From Myxococcales bacterium (lineage in GTDB: Bacteria; Myxococcota_A; Bradymonadia; Bradymonadales; GCA-2716585): a stretch of DNA of 64,000 bases. Below are positions 8,277-16,221 of the stretch, piece by piece. The DNA is taken from NCBI GenBank assembly GCA_002716585.1, contig PBBL01000002.1, positions 1 through 64,000 of the forward strand. The letters are read 5' to 3'. The stretch's first letter is position 1, and the number at the start of each line of letters is the position of its first letter. A model generated the notes under the pieces. It did not search any database. It saw nothing but the letters and a program-made list of their open reading frames with translations, and was not told the origin of the DNA. The position numbers and the translations under genes were made by a program.

Positions 8277-9599
8277 ATGCAGCGTCCGACACCACAGCTC
8301 CCCGAACCGCGCACGTTGGAGGCGTCCCTCTCGTCGCCGCTGCGCCTGAGGCTCGTCGCCGAGCTGCTCGACCGCTCCCCGCCGCGGTTGGCGCTGGAGC
8401 AGGCCGTGCTGCTGAGCGGCCGCCACCTGCACGACATCCAGGCCTGCCTCGCCCCCATGGAGCGTTGGGGCGTGGTGCAGGTGATGGGGGAGCGGTTCTG
8501 CTTGTCCGAGGCGCTGCCCGAGGCCCACATGGAGGTGCTCCGCGGCGCCGTCGCCAGGCGCAGCGCGCAGATCGCCCGGGAGCGCCGGGTTCACCAACAC
8601 GTGCTCGCGGGCATGGTCGGTCTCGACGCGAGGATGATCGTCGTCTTTGAGATGATCCGCCAGATCGCGCGCTTGGACGTCCCCGTGCTGATCACCGGCG
8701 AGACCGGGACCGGCAAGGAGATGGTCGCGCGGGCGGTCCATGAGCTGAGCCCGCGCGAGGAGCGGCTGTTCGGGGCGGTCAACTGCGCGGCGATCTCCGA
8801 GTCGCTGTTCGCGTCAGAGATGTTCGGGCACGTGCGAGGCGCCTTCACCGGAGCGGTCCGCGACACCACCGGGCTCATCGAGCGCTGCCACGAGGGCTCG
8901 CTGTTCCTCGATGAGATCGGCGACCTCGACCTGAGCAACCAGGTCAAGCTGCTGCGGGTGCTCCAGGAGGGCACCTTCACGCGCATCGGGGACACCGCGC
9001 CGCGCCGCTCCAACTTCCGCCTCATCTCGGCGACCCACCGCGAGCTGCCGCGCGCCATCGGCGAGGGGGCGTTCCGCGAGGACCTGTATTACCGCCTCAA
9101 CGTCTTCCCGATCCGCCTGCCGTCGCTCCGCGAGCGCCTCGGCGACCTGCCCTACCTCGTGGACGACGTCCTCGCGCGCCGCGCCCCCCAGGGGCCGGGC
9201 GGCTCCCCCCCGACGATCACCCCCGAGGCGCTCGAACACCTCAAGCGCCACCGATGGCCGGGCAACATCCGCGAGCTTCAGAACGTCCTGATGCGCGCCG
9301 CCATACTCGCCGACGGCCAACCGATCGCCGTCCAGCACCTCCCGCGTTGGGGCGAGGGGCGCGACGAGGTCGGGGCGCCCCTCCCGCAGGGCGGCGCCGC
9401 GCCTTCGGGCCATCAAACCCTGGAGGAGGTGGAGCGGGCTCACATCGCGCGCGTGCTTCATGAGCAGGAGGGCAACGTCTCGGCCGCGGCGCGGATCCTC
9501 GGGATCTCACGGACGACGCTCTACACCCGCCTCAAGCGCTACGGGTTGGCCCTGGAGCGCACCGTCACAGCGCAGAGAGGTGACATGACACACGTTTAA
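8277..9599 (+). CDS. sigma54-dependent transcriptional activator (enhancer-binding protein)
   Basis: The 440-residue protein carries the AAA+ activator domain that remodels RNA polymerase-sigma54. Walker A GETGTGKE is at 141-148, the sigma54-contacting GAFTGA loop at 188-193 and Walker B LFLDEIGD at 209-216. A Fis-type helix-turn-helix (NVSAAARILGISRTTLYTRL) is at the C-terminus. The N-terminus (about 15-80) is not a receiver, GAF or FHA domain; its pattern SPLRLRLVAELLDR...HDIQACLAPMERWGVVQV resembles a winged helix. The start at 8277 is chosen because AAGGGG lies just before it, and because starting earlier, at ATG 8175, would begin inside the inverted repeat. No convincing sigma54 promoter (TGGCAC-N5-TTGCW) was found in the window, so its targets are unknown. 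Confidence 0.9.
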   Translation: MQRPTPQLPEPRTLEASLSSPLRLRLVAELLDRSPPRLALEQAVLLSGRHLHDIQACLAPMERWGVVQVMGERFCLSEALPEAHMEVLRGAVARRSAQIARERRVHQHVLAGMVGLDARMIVVFEMIRQIARLDVPVLITGETGTGKEMVARAVHELSPREERLFGAVNCAAISESLFASEMFGHVRGAFTGAVRDTTGLIERCHEGSLFLDEIGDLDLSNQVKLLRVLQEGTFTRIGDTAPRRSNFRLISATHRELPRAIGEGAFREDLYYRLNVFPIRLPSLRERLGDLPYLVDDVLARRAPQGPGGSPPTITPEALEHLKRHRWPGNIRELQNVLMRAAILADGQPIAVQHLPRWGEGRDEVGAPLPQGGAAPSGHQTLEEVERAHIARVLHEQEGNVSAAARILGISRTTLYTRLKRYGLALERTVTAQRGDMTHV

Positions 9600-9602
9600 G
9601 AC

Positions 9603-9633
9603 TTGCAACGCCCCCCGCACCGTGTGCTATGGT
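9603..9633 (+). promoter_or_regulatory. candidate promoter of the riboswitch-controlled gene
   Basis: TTGCAA at 9603-9608 and an extended -10 (TGC then TATGGT at 9628-9633) are separated by 19 bases, which is long, but the TGn extension can compensate. Transcription would start near 9640, exactly at the 5' end of the riboswitch. Confidence 0.45.
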
Positions 9634-9640
9634 GCGTGAT

Positions 9641-9754
9641 GCCATGAAGACGAGCTGAGGGACTGGCCCTTTGAAGCTCGACCAACCTGCCCTCCCCGGG
9701 TGTGGTGGTAAGGCCTGGTGATGCTGCACGTTGCAGACATCACACGACCATGGA
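9641..9754 (+). ncRNA. SAM-I clan (S-box) riboswitch
   Basis: The leader shows the S-box core in the right order. P1 arm CCATG (9642-9646) pairs with CATGG (9749-9753). P2 GAGC/GCTC carries kink-turn GA bases and the conserved GAGGGACTGGCCC (9657-9669). CCAACC (9682-9687) follows, then the J3/4-like GGTGGTAAGGCC (9704-9715). A long P4 pairs GTGATG-CTGCA (9718-9728) with TGCAG-A-CATCAC (9732-9743). This class binds S-adenosylmethionine and represses methionine or cysteine genes, which fits the downstream PLP enzyme. The assignment rests on reading the consensus by eye; the helical details of P3 are uncertain, and it could be a SAM-I/IV variant. Confidence 0.8.
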
Positions 9755-9922
9755 GACGATACGTATGATCCTCCATTCCACAGATTCCGTTGAAACCATC
9801 GAAGGTGGCCCCTCTGCGCCCTCTCCGATCGTTTCGTTCATGGCCTGAACCGTTTCGGAGCACCTCCGCGACGGCCAGCCCGTGGGCTGAACGCGCGAAG
9901 GTGTCTCCATCAGACCACCATC

Positions 9923-9951
9923 GCCTCACGAGGCGCCGTGGATCACGGCGC
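9923..9951 (+). promoter_or_regulatory. overlapping alternative hairpins, possible riboswitch expression platform
   Basis: GCCT-CACG-AGGC (9923-9934) and GCGCCGTG-GAT-CACGGCGC (9933-9951) share bases and cannot form fully at the same time. They end about 20 bases before the AGAAGGAG ribosome site at 9972-9979. They may be how the upstream SAM sensor controls translation; this is inference. Confidence 0.35.
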
Positions 9952-9984
9952 GCCGGGGTGATGCAGAGTAGAGAAGGAGAGACA

Positions 9985-11205
9985 ATGGGTAGGAGCACTG
10001 TGAATGGAACGAAGGCGGTACACGGCGGCGAGCCTCGCGCGAAGGCGCACGACGCCATCACGCACCCGATCAGCGCGACGGCGACCTACGTGTTTCGGGA
10101 CACGGACGAGCTGCGCGATCACTTCGAGCACCGGATCGAGCGCGAAGAGTACGGCCGCTACGGCAACCCCACGGTTCGGATCGCCGAGCAGAAGCTCGCC
10201 GCGCTCGACAGCGCCGAGGACGCGGTCTGCTTCGGGAGCGGGATGTCGGCGATCACGACGACGCTGCTGGCGATGCTCCGCCAGGGGCACCACGTGGTGA
10301 TGACCGCCGACTGCTACCGGCGGACCCGGCAGTTCGTGACCTCCGTGCTCGCGCGCTTCGGCGTGGAGTCAACGCTCGTGCCGCCGGGCGACTACGAGGC
10401 GCTGGAGGCGGCGATCCAGCCCGGGCGGACGCGGCTGATCATCGCCGAGTCGCCCACCAACCCCTACCTGCACGTCGCCGACCTGGAGCGCCTGGTGGCG
10501 ATCCGCGATCGCCACCGCGGCGTGAAGATCATGATCGACTCCACCTTCGCCACCCCGATCAACCAGCGCCCGATCGAGTGGGGCGTCGATCTGGTCACCC
10601 ACTCCTGCACCAAGTACCTCGGCGGCCACAACGACCTGCTCGCGGGCGTGGTCTGCGGCAAGGCGTCCCTGATCGGCGCCATCCGCGACTTCCGCGGGGT
10701 CCTCGGCGGGGTCCTCGACCCCCACGCCGCGTACCTCCTCATCCGGGGCATCAAGACCCTGGAGCTGCGGGTCAAGCGCCAGAACGAGACGGCGCTCGCC
10801 GTCGCCCGCTGGCTTGAGCAGCACCCCCGGATCGACACGGTCTACTACCCTGGCCTGGAGAGCCACCCCGGCCACCTCGCCGCCCGCGCCCAGATGGACG
10901 GCTTCGGCGGCGTGGTCAGCTTCCTCGTGGACTCCGACGAGGAGGGGACCGCGGCCTTCATCGACGCCTGCACCATCCCCCAGATCGGCCCCAGCCTCGG
11001 CGGCGTCGAGAGCCTGATCGAGCAGCCCGCGCTGATGTCCTTCTACGAGCTGACCACCGAGCAGCGGCAGGCGATCGGCATCCACGACAACCTCGTGCGC
11101 TTCGCCATCGGCATCGAGGACACCGACGACCTCATCCAGGACCTGGAGCGGGCGCTGGAGGCCGTCCCGGCCAACATCGCCAGCCCGACCCGCCAGGCGC
11201 GCTGA
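9985..11205 (+). CDS. cystathionine gamma-synthase/lyase family PLP enzyme
   Basis: This 406-residue trans-sulfuration family enzyme (Cys/Met metabolism, fold type I) has YGRYGNPT near residue 57, CFGSGMSA near 82, the cofactor aspartate in MIDSTFATP at 185, and the PLP lysine in SCTKYLGGH at 210. Family members include cystathionine gamma-synthase, cystathionine gamma-lyase and O-acyl-homoserine sulfhydrylases; sequence alone does not settle which. The start at 9985 is supported by AGAAGGAG six bases upstream. The SAM riboswitch in its leader points to a biosynthetic role in methionine supply (MetB or MetZ-like) rather than degradation. It is monocistronic: the next gene begins 144 bases later with its own promoter candidate. 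Confidence 0.9.
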   Translation: MGRSTVNGTKAVHGGEPRAKAHDAITHPISATATYVFRDTDELRDHFEHRIEREEYGRYGNPTVRIAEQKLAALDSAEDAVCFGSGMSAITTTLLAMLRQGHHVVMTADCYRRTRQFVTSVLARFGVESTLVPPGDYEALEAAIQPGRTRLIIAESPTNPYLHVADLERLVAIRDRHRGVKIMIDSTFATPINQRPIEWGVDLVTHSCTKYLGGHNDLLAGVVCGKASLIGAIRDFRGVLGGVLDPHAAYLLIRGIKTLELRVKRQNETALAVARWLEQHPRIDTVYYPGLESHPGHLAARAQMDGFGGVVSFLVDSDEEGTAAFIDACTIPQIGPSLGGVESLIEQPALMSFYELTTEQRQAIGIHDNLVRFAIGIEDTDDLIQDLERALEAVPANIASPTRQAR

Positions 11206-11231
11206 CGCGCCGCCTCCTGCCGGTGAGGCAC

Positions 11232-11261
11232 TCGACATCGGACCACGCAGTTGGGTACGAT
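11232..11261 (+). promoter_or_regulatory. candidate promoter of pncB-nrtR
   Basis: TCGACA (11232-11237, five of six to consensus) and TACGAT (11256-11261) are 18 bases apart, giving a predicted start near 11268 and a leader of about 82 bases. No clear NrtR-type palindrome was recognised next to it. Confidence 0.45.
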
Positions 11262-11349
11262 GGCCCGGGCTCCCAAGAACACGCGACGGGCCACACGGCG
11301 TGGCTCATGTGTGTGGCTCGCCCACCCTGCACCGAGGAGGCACGACCCC

Positions 11350-12795
11350 GTGAGTCCCATCCACATCATCCCGTCCCTGCCCCATCAGGCGCTGGCGACG
11401 GACTTCTACCAGCTCACCATGATGTACGCCTACCACACGGCGGAGCTGGACGCCGAGGCGACGTTTGAGCTGTTCGTGAGGCGGCTGCCGCGCAACCGAC
11501 GCTTCCTGGTCGCAGCGGGGCTGGAGCAGGTGCTGGCCTACCTCCGCGACCTGAGCTTCAGCGGCGAGGACATCGACTACCTGCGGAGCACGCCGACGTT
11601 CGCGGCGGTGCGTGAGCCCGCGCGGTTGGAGGAGTTCTTTGAGCGGCTGCGCGCCTACCGCTGCTCCGCGACGATCCGGGCCGTGCCGGAGGGGACGATC
11701 TTCTTCCCCAACGAGCCGGTGATCCAGGTGATCGGGACGCTGTTCGAGAGTCAGCTGATCGAGACCTACATGCTGAGCACCTTCAACTACCAGACGATCG
11801 TCGCCAGCAAGGCAGCGCGGATGCGGCTGGTGGCCGACGATCGGACGCTGATCGACTTCGGGTTCCGCCGCGCCCACGGGCCTCAGGCGGCGATGTTCGC
11901 GGGGCGCGCCTCCTACGTCGGCGGCTTCGACGGGACGAGCGACGTCGCGCTCGCCCGGCTGTGCGGCCTCCCCGTCATCGGCACCGCGGCCCACTCCTAC
12001 ACGATGGCCTTCCAACGCGAGGAGGAGGCCTTCGCGCACTACTTCGACACCTACCCGGAGTCCACCACGCTGCTCGTGGACACCTACGACGCGATGCGCG
12101 GCATTCGCCGCGCCGCCGCGCTCGGCGACGGGCTCAAGGGGATACGGCTGGACTCGGGCGATCTGGTCAAGCAGGCGAAGGAGGGGCGCGCGATCCTGGA
12201 CGAGGCCGGGCTGAAGGACGCCCGGATCGTCGCCAGCGACGGCCTCAACGAGTACAAGATCGCCGCGCTCCTGGAGCAGGGGGCGCCGATCGACGTCTTC
12301 GGCGTGGGGACGGAGATGGTCACCAGCCGCGACGACCCGACCCTCGCGGGCGTCTACAAGCTCGTCTCGATGCGCCGCGAGGATGGGGCGCTGATCCCGA
12401 CCATGAAGTTCTCCAGCTCCAAGGCGAGCTACCCCGGCCCGAAGGATCTCCACCGCGTCACCAACGCCCGCGGCGAGATCGTCGGCGGGGCGCTGACCCA
12501 GCGCGGGGAGGAGCCTGTGGTGGACGAGGGGTTGACCACGACGCCGCTGCTGGTCGAGGTCTTCCGCGACGGCGTCCCGATGGACGCGGAGCCGCTCGAC
12601 GCGATCCGCGCGCGGACGCTGGCGGGGCTCAAGACGCTCTCGGAGCCGATGCGTCGGATCGGAGCGCGACAGGACGACGAGGCGCCGCCCCGGCTGTGGG
12701 TCTCCGATCAAACGGAGGCCCAGATCGAAGCCTGCGAGGAGCGCTTCCGCGTCGAAGCCAACTACAGCTACACCCAGTCCCTGGAACCCGAGTGA
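11350..12795 (+). CDS. pncB: nicotinate phosphoribosyltransferase
   Basis: The 481-residue enzyme converts nicotinate and PRPP to nicotinate mononucleotide in NAD salvage. Family marks are ATDFYQLTMMYAY near the N-terminus, the conserved GTAAHSYTMAF, LLVDTYDAMRG and IRLDSGDL for phosphoribosyl binding, and FGVGTEMVTS. A GTG start at 11350 is chosen because GAGGAGG lies about ten bases upstream and the protein then begins right before the conserved core; the ATG at 11251 would add a basic, unconserved leader. The stop overlaps the next start (TGATG), so pncB and the NUDIX regulator are translationally coupled. Confidence 0.93.
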   Translation: MSPIHIIPSLPHQALATDFYQLTMMYAYHTAELDAEATFELFVRRLPRNRRFLVAAGLEQVLAYLRDLSFSGEDIDYLRSTPTFAAVREPARLEEFFERLRAYRCSATIRAVPEGTIFFPNEPVIQVIGTLFESQLIETYMLSTFNYQTIVASKAARMRLVADDRTLIDFGFRRAHGPQAAMFAGRASYVGGFDGTSDVALARLCGLPVIGTAAHSYTMAFQREEEAFAHYFDTYPESTTLLVDTYDAMRGIRRAAALGDGLKGIRLDSGDLVKQAKEGRAILDEAGLKDARIVASDGLNEYKIAALLEQGAPIDVFGVGTEMVTSRDDPTLAGVYKLVSMRREDGALIPTMKFSSSKASYPGPKDLHRVTNARGEIVGGALTQRGEEPVVDEGLTTTPLLVEVFRDGVPMDAEPLDAIRARTLAGLKTLSEPMRRIGARQDDEAPPRLWVSDQTEAQIEACEERFRVEANYSYTQSLEPE

Positions 12796-13490
12796 TGATC
12801 GACAGCCCCCCTACTCCGCCCTCGCCGATCGCGGTGGCGGTGGACATCGTGGTGTTCACCGTCGCCGATGAAGACCTCAAGGTGCTCCTGATCAAGCGCG
12901 GCGTCGCGCCCTACAAGGACGCCTGGGCGCTCCCCGGCGGCTTCGTCCGCGAGGACGAGTCCGTCGATGACGCCGCGCGGCGCGAGCTGGCCGAGGAGAC
13001 GGCCGTCGAGGACATCTACCTGGAGCAGCTCTACACGTTCGGCGAGGTCGATCGCGATCCCCGTGACCGGGTCGTGACCGTGGCCTACTTCGCGCTGATT
13101 GACGCCCAGTCGGTGCAGATCCTTGGTGGGACCGACGCCAGCCAGGCGGCCTGGCACTCCATGTACGCAGCCCCCGAGCTGGCCTTTGATCACAACACCA
13201 TCCTGGAGCTCGCGCTGCGGCGCCTGCGCTACAAGCTGGAGTACGCCCCCGTGGCGTTTCAGCTCTTGCCGGAGGAGTTCACCCTCTCGCAGCTGCAGGC
13301 CACCTACGAGGTGATCCTGTCCCAGCCGCTCGACAAGCGAAACTTCCGCCGGAAGATCCTCAACCTGGGCATCCTCCGAGACACAGGGCGCACCCGGAGC
13401 GACGGACCCCACCGACCGGCCCGGCTCTACGCGTTCCGACAGGAGCGCTTCGAGCAAGCCACGGGCGGCAAGGTCATCTTCAGTTTTTAA
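12795..13490 (+). CDS. nrtR: NrtR-type NUDIX transcriptional regulator of NAD metabolism
   Basis: The 231-residue protein has an N-terminal NUDIX domain (about 15-145) and a C-terminal winged helix (about 150-225, with FTLSQLQATYEVIL and RNFRRKIL). This is the architecture of NrtR, which binds ADP-ribose and releases DNA upstream of NAD genes. The NUDIX box reads GGFVREDE...RELAEETAV: the catalytic glutamates are present, but the usual Gly near the end is Ala, a change often tolerated in regulators. Its one-base overlap with pncB supports the NAD link. It could instead be an active ADP-ribose pyrophosphatase; the C-terminal DNA-binding half argues for regulation. Confidence 0.88.
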   Translation: MIDSPPTPPSPIAVAVDIVVFTVADEDLKVLLIKRGVAPYKDAWALPGGFVREDESVDDAARRELAEETAVEDIYLEQLYTFGEVDRDPRDRVVTVAYFALIDAQSVQILGGTDASQAAWHSMYAAPELAFDHNTILELALRRLRYKLEYAPVAFQLLPEEFTLSQLQATYEVILSQPLDKRNFRRKILNLGILRDTGRTRSDGPHRPARLYAFRQERFEQATGGKVIFSF

Positions 13491-13815
13491 GCTCAACCTA
13501 CAGACGCACCGCGCCTGGAGGCGGCCTCAAGCAGGCCAGCGTGTGCGCCGTCGACGAGCGTGATCCTCCGGGTGACCTCAACCACCTCCCCCCGCACGGG
13601 GACGGCGCTCAGATCATCGCTGACACCCCTTTGGACCACGCAAGCCGCTGACTTACAGCCACCTACATGCAACCACAGACAGCGTAGCACTGGCCGAAGG
13701 GGGGTCAATTAATCGAGGTGTGTCTTGGGAGGGGTCAGGCCGAAGGGCCTGTGAGGGAGCGCGGGAGGGGCGCTCCGGCCTGCGGAGGCGAGGCCGGAGC
13801 TTGGGGACGACGCGA
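13491..13815. other. intergenic region between convergent genes
   Basis: The region separates nrtR (+) from a small secreted protein gene (-). It contains the hairpin at 13772-13800. A GC-codon-rich reverse frame at 13493-13708 ends in VEVTRRITLVDGAHAGLLEA; it might be a short gene or a remnant, but no ribosome site or homolog is recognised, so it is not called. A short AT-rich patch, TCAATTAATCGA, lies near 13706. Confidence 0.4.
13772..13800 (-). terminator. hairpin after the small secreted protein gene
   Basis: GCTCCGGCCT (13772-13781) pairs exactly with AGGCCGGAGC (13791-13800) around a nine-base loop, 15 bases beyond the stop. No U-tract follows, so termination efficiency is uncertain. 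Confidence 0.4.
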
Positions 13816-14235
13816 TCACTTGGCGATGTTGACGACGTACCAGGCGTCCTTGTCGAGGGCCTTGCCGGTGAGGCTACCGATGAGGTTGTTGCCGCAGACG
13901 GTGCCGGTGAAGACCATGTTGGTGTTCTTGCCGGGGTTGGAGCCGGAGGCGGTCACGCTGCTCTTGGTGATCGTGCCGGTGATCCCGCTGTTCCACTTGG
14001 AACCCTCGACCTCCCCCTTCATGTTGCCGGTGACCTTCTTGCCCTTGATGTTGACCGTGATCTCGCCGGTGCCGTGGGGGCCCTTCATCATGCCCTTGTA
14101 GGTGCCGGGCTTGGCGCGCTCGACGCTGGTGCAGGTCGAGTCGGCGTCGGCGTTGGTGCCCGCGACGTAGCCGAACGAGGCGGCCGAGATCATGAGGATG
14201 GCGAAGATGCTCGAGAACAGGATGGTGCGTGTCAT
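13816..14235 (-). CDS. small secreted protein with a beta-rich domain shared with the next gene
   Basis: The 139-residue product has an N-terminal signal or anchor (MTRTILFSSIFAILMISAASF) and a Gly/Thr/Ser-rich body of about 95 residues with a short-strand pattern: GTGEITVNIKGKKVTGNMKG, WNSGITG, VTASGSNPG, LIGSLTGKA. The same pattern recurs at the C-terminus of the neighbouring lipoprotein (14607). The start at 14235 is preferred to 14241 because AGGGGA is then seven bases away. Two Cys (CTS, VCGN) could form one disulfide. Function is unknown; a small extracytoplasmic beta-barrel or sandwich is likely. Confidence 0.7.
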   Translation of the reverse strand: MTRTILFSSIFAILMISAASFGYVAGTNADADSTCTSVERAKPGTYKGMMKGPHGTGEITVNIKGKKVTGNMKGEVEGSKWNSGITGTITKSSVTASGSNPGKNTNMVFTGTVCGNNLIGSLTGKALDKDAWYVVNIAK

Positions 14236-14408
14236 GGTCATTCCCCTGGTCGGTAGTGCTTCACGCGTCAGTTCAGAAGTCGAGGGCGCCCTCAGCGGCG
14301 ACCTCGGCGTTATGGCCTGGCTGAAACCCGAGACCACAACCGCTGTGGCCCCTCGGGGCATTCCGCGGCGGATCGGGTTGGTCTGCGCCGGACACCTGAC
14401 CTGGTATG

Positions 14409-14431
14409 TGTGCGCGATTGGGTTGCGCACA
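14409..14431 (-). promoter_or_regulatory. leader hairpin upstream of the small secreted protein gene
   Basis: TGTGCGC (14409-14415) pairs with GCGCACA (14425-14431) around a nine-base loop, inside the predicted 5' leader of about 250 bases. It could be an operator or an RNA structure. Confidence 0.3.
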
Positions 14432-14495
14432 TCAGCGGAGGCCAGGGGGACCGGTCACGAAACGCCACGCAGGATGGCACACCCGCGCCGCGATG

Positions 14496-14523
14496 TCTAT
14501 AGGCGATCTCGCAGGGGTTGCAA
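14496..14523 (-). promoter_or_regulatory. candidate promoter of the small secreted protein gene
   Basis: On the reverse strand TTGCAA (14523-14518) and TATAGA (14501-14496) lie 16 bases apart. The predicted transcript has a leader of about 250 bases that includes the 14409-14431 hairpin. Confidence 0.45.
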
Positions 14524-14568
14524 TAAGGGCGCTGTTGGACAGGCGTTGGGGATGAGGGGAGGCGGGGG

Positions 14569-14596
14569 TTGGGCCGGGCGAGTTCGCCCGGCCCAA
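14569..14596 (-). terminator. hairpin after the Glu/Asp/Ser-rich lipoprotein gene
   Basis: A perfect 12-base stem (TTGGGCCGGGCG at 14569-14580 with its complement at 14585-14596) and a four-base loop lie ten bases past the stop. A C-rich stretch rather than a U-tract follows. Confidence 0.5.
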
Positions 14597-14606
14597 GGAG
14601 GGAGGC

Positions 14607-16103
14607 TCAGCGGTTGGCGGAGAAGCGCATGGAGGCGCTCTTGCCGTTGATGCGGCCGGTGACGGTGCCCGACGCGGTGCGCCCGACGATCTTGCCGGAG
14701 ACGCGCAGCGAGGTGGTCTTGTTGACGCCGGAGCCCGAGAAGGTCGCGCCGCGGGCGGAGCCCGAGACGCCGGTGTTCCACTTCTCGCCGTTGCGGGTGC
14801 CCTTCATGTTGCCCGAGAGCTTGCCGGGCTTGATGGAGAGCATGATGCTGCCGGAGACGCCGCCACCGGAGAGGCTGCCGCGGAAGTTCCCGTAGCCGAT
14901 CTTGGGATCGTCCTTCTTGACCTTGGTGACGTCGATCTCACCGGCCTTGGCGGTCGTGGTGGAGTCGTCCGTCTTGGTCTCCTCGGCGACCGCCGGGGCG
15001 CTGCCGTCGAGCGAGCTGGTGACGTCGATGAAGGCGACGTCCTGCTCCTTGGTCTGCCCCTCGAAGGTGATGTAGACACGACCCGTGGCGGCGTCCACGC
15101 GGGCGACGGTCGCCTCGCGGTAGCTGCCGACGAACGGGGCCTGGACCTTCGCGCCCTTCTTGATCTTGGAGGCGTCGAGCGCCAGCGGCAGGCCGACGCA
15201 GTCGGACTTCGCCATGGCGGCCATCTTCCCCGCGAAGCCGACCAGCAGGAGCTTGTCCTCGGCGGCGGCGGTCACGACCCAGCGCGAGTGACGGCTGCCG
15301 TCCTTGCACGCCACGGTCGAGCCGACCTCCATCGGCGTGGTCAGCTTGTGGAAGCTGTTCGGCTTGAGCGTGTCCTCTTTGTCGCTGTTGGTCTTCAGGT
15401 CGAGGTAACGGACGGTCGGCTCGGTCGCGGAGCCGCCCGTGACGATCGCCCGCTGCATGCCGGAGCCCGACTGCCACCAGGTCAGGACGACGTCCCCCTT
15501 GGCGACCTTCTCCTCCTTGCGGAGCGGGATGATCATGGCGTTGGGCATCGAGTACTCGGTGCCCGCCAGGCTCTTGACCTTGGTCTCCTTGTCACCGACC
15601 TCGACGATCTTGGAGGTGTAGTAGATCGACACCCCCTTGCCCTCCTTGGCGTACTGCTCCAGCACGCTGCGGCTCGGGGTCAGGACGTAATCCCCCGCCT
15701 CGGCGGAGAGCTTCCCGACGGCCGGGAACTCGAACGGGACCTTGCCAGGCTCCAGGTCGACCTTCTCCTCGTCGTCCTTCTTGGCGGTCTCGTCGTCGGA
15801 CTCCTCGTCGTCCTTCTCTTCGTCGTCCTTCTTGGCGGTCTCGTCGTCCGCCTCTTCGTCGTCGGACTCCTCGTCGTCCTTCTCCTCATCGTCCGAGGCT
15901 TCGTCATCGGACTCCTCGTCGTCCGACTCCTCGTCGTCTGAGGCCTCGTCGTCGTCCGACTCCTCGTCATCGGACTCCTCGTCGTCCGACTCCTCAGCTT
16001 CTACGTTTTCGGCTTCATCGCCGCTATCTCCGCTGTTGCTGCTGCACGCGGGCGCAGCAACCAGACAGAGCAACATCGCCAGAATAAGCATGAGACGTTT
16101 CAT
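14607..16103 (-). CDS. lipoprotein with acidic low-complexity spacer and C-terminal beta domain
   Basis: The 498-residue product starts MKRLMLILAMLLCLVAAPAC, a lipoprotein signal. Residues about 22-125 are almost only Asp, Glu and Ser with some Ala and Lys, in units such as ESDDE, and probably form a flexible, highly charged spacer. A globular middle (about 130-370) alternates strands (DYVLTPSRSVLEQYA, GDVVLTWWQSG, VTAAAEDKLLLVG). The last 95 residues (GNFRGSLSGG...LSGNMKG...KWNTGVSG...SGTVTGRINGKS) are paralogous to the small secreted protein at 13816. GGAG precedes the start at 16103. Function is unknown; a surface or periplasmic role is likely. Confidence 0.75.
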   Translation of the reverse strand: MKRLMLILAMLLCLVAAPACSSNSGDSGDEAENVEAEESDDEESDDEESDDDEASDDEESDDEESDDEASDDEEKDDEESDDEEADDETAKKDDEEKDDEESDDETAKKDDEEKVDLEPGKVPFEFPAVGKLSAEAGDYVLTPSRSVLEQYAKEGKGVSIYYTSKIVEVGDKETKVKSLAGTEYSMPNAMIIPLRKEEKVAKGDVVLTWWQSGSGMQRAIVTGGSATEPTVRYLDLKTNSDKEDTLKPNSFHKLTTPMEVGSTVACKDGSRHSRWVVTAAAEDKLLLVGFAGKMAAMAKSDCVGLPLALDASKIKKGAKVQAPFVGSYREATVARVDAATGRVYITFEGQTKEQDVAFIDVTSSLDGSAPAVAEETKTDDSTTTAKAGEIDVTKVKKDDPKIGYGNFRGSLSGGGVSGSIMLSIKPGKLSGNMKGTRNGEKWNTGVSGSARGATFSGSGVNKTTSLRVSGKIVGRTASGTVTGRINGKSASMRFSANR

Positions 16104-16221
16104 TCCCGTGTCCTCCTTTAGCGTTCTAATCAACGGGAGTGCGTTCGATTCATGCCACACTCACCGCACGTATTGCAATGGTCAGACAGTAAAACACGCG
16201 AGGGCAGCGCTCTGTCCAGCC

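Noticed and set aside
15750-16040. Repetitive CGTCGTC tract considered as a DNA repeat element
   Set aside because: It is explained by the Asp/Glu/Ser-rich stalk encoded on the other strand.
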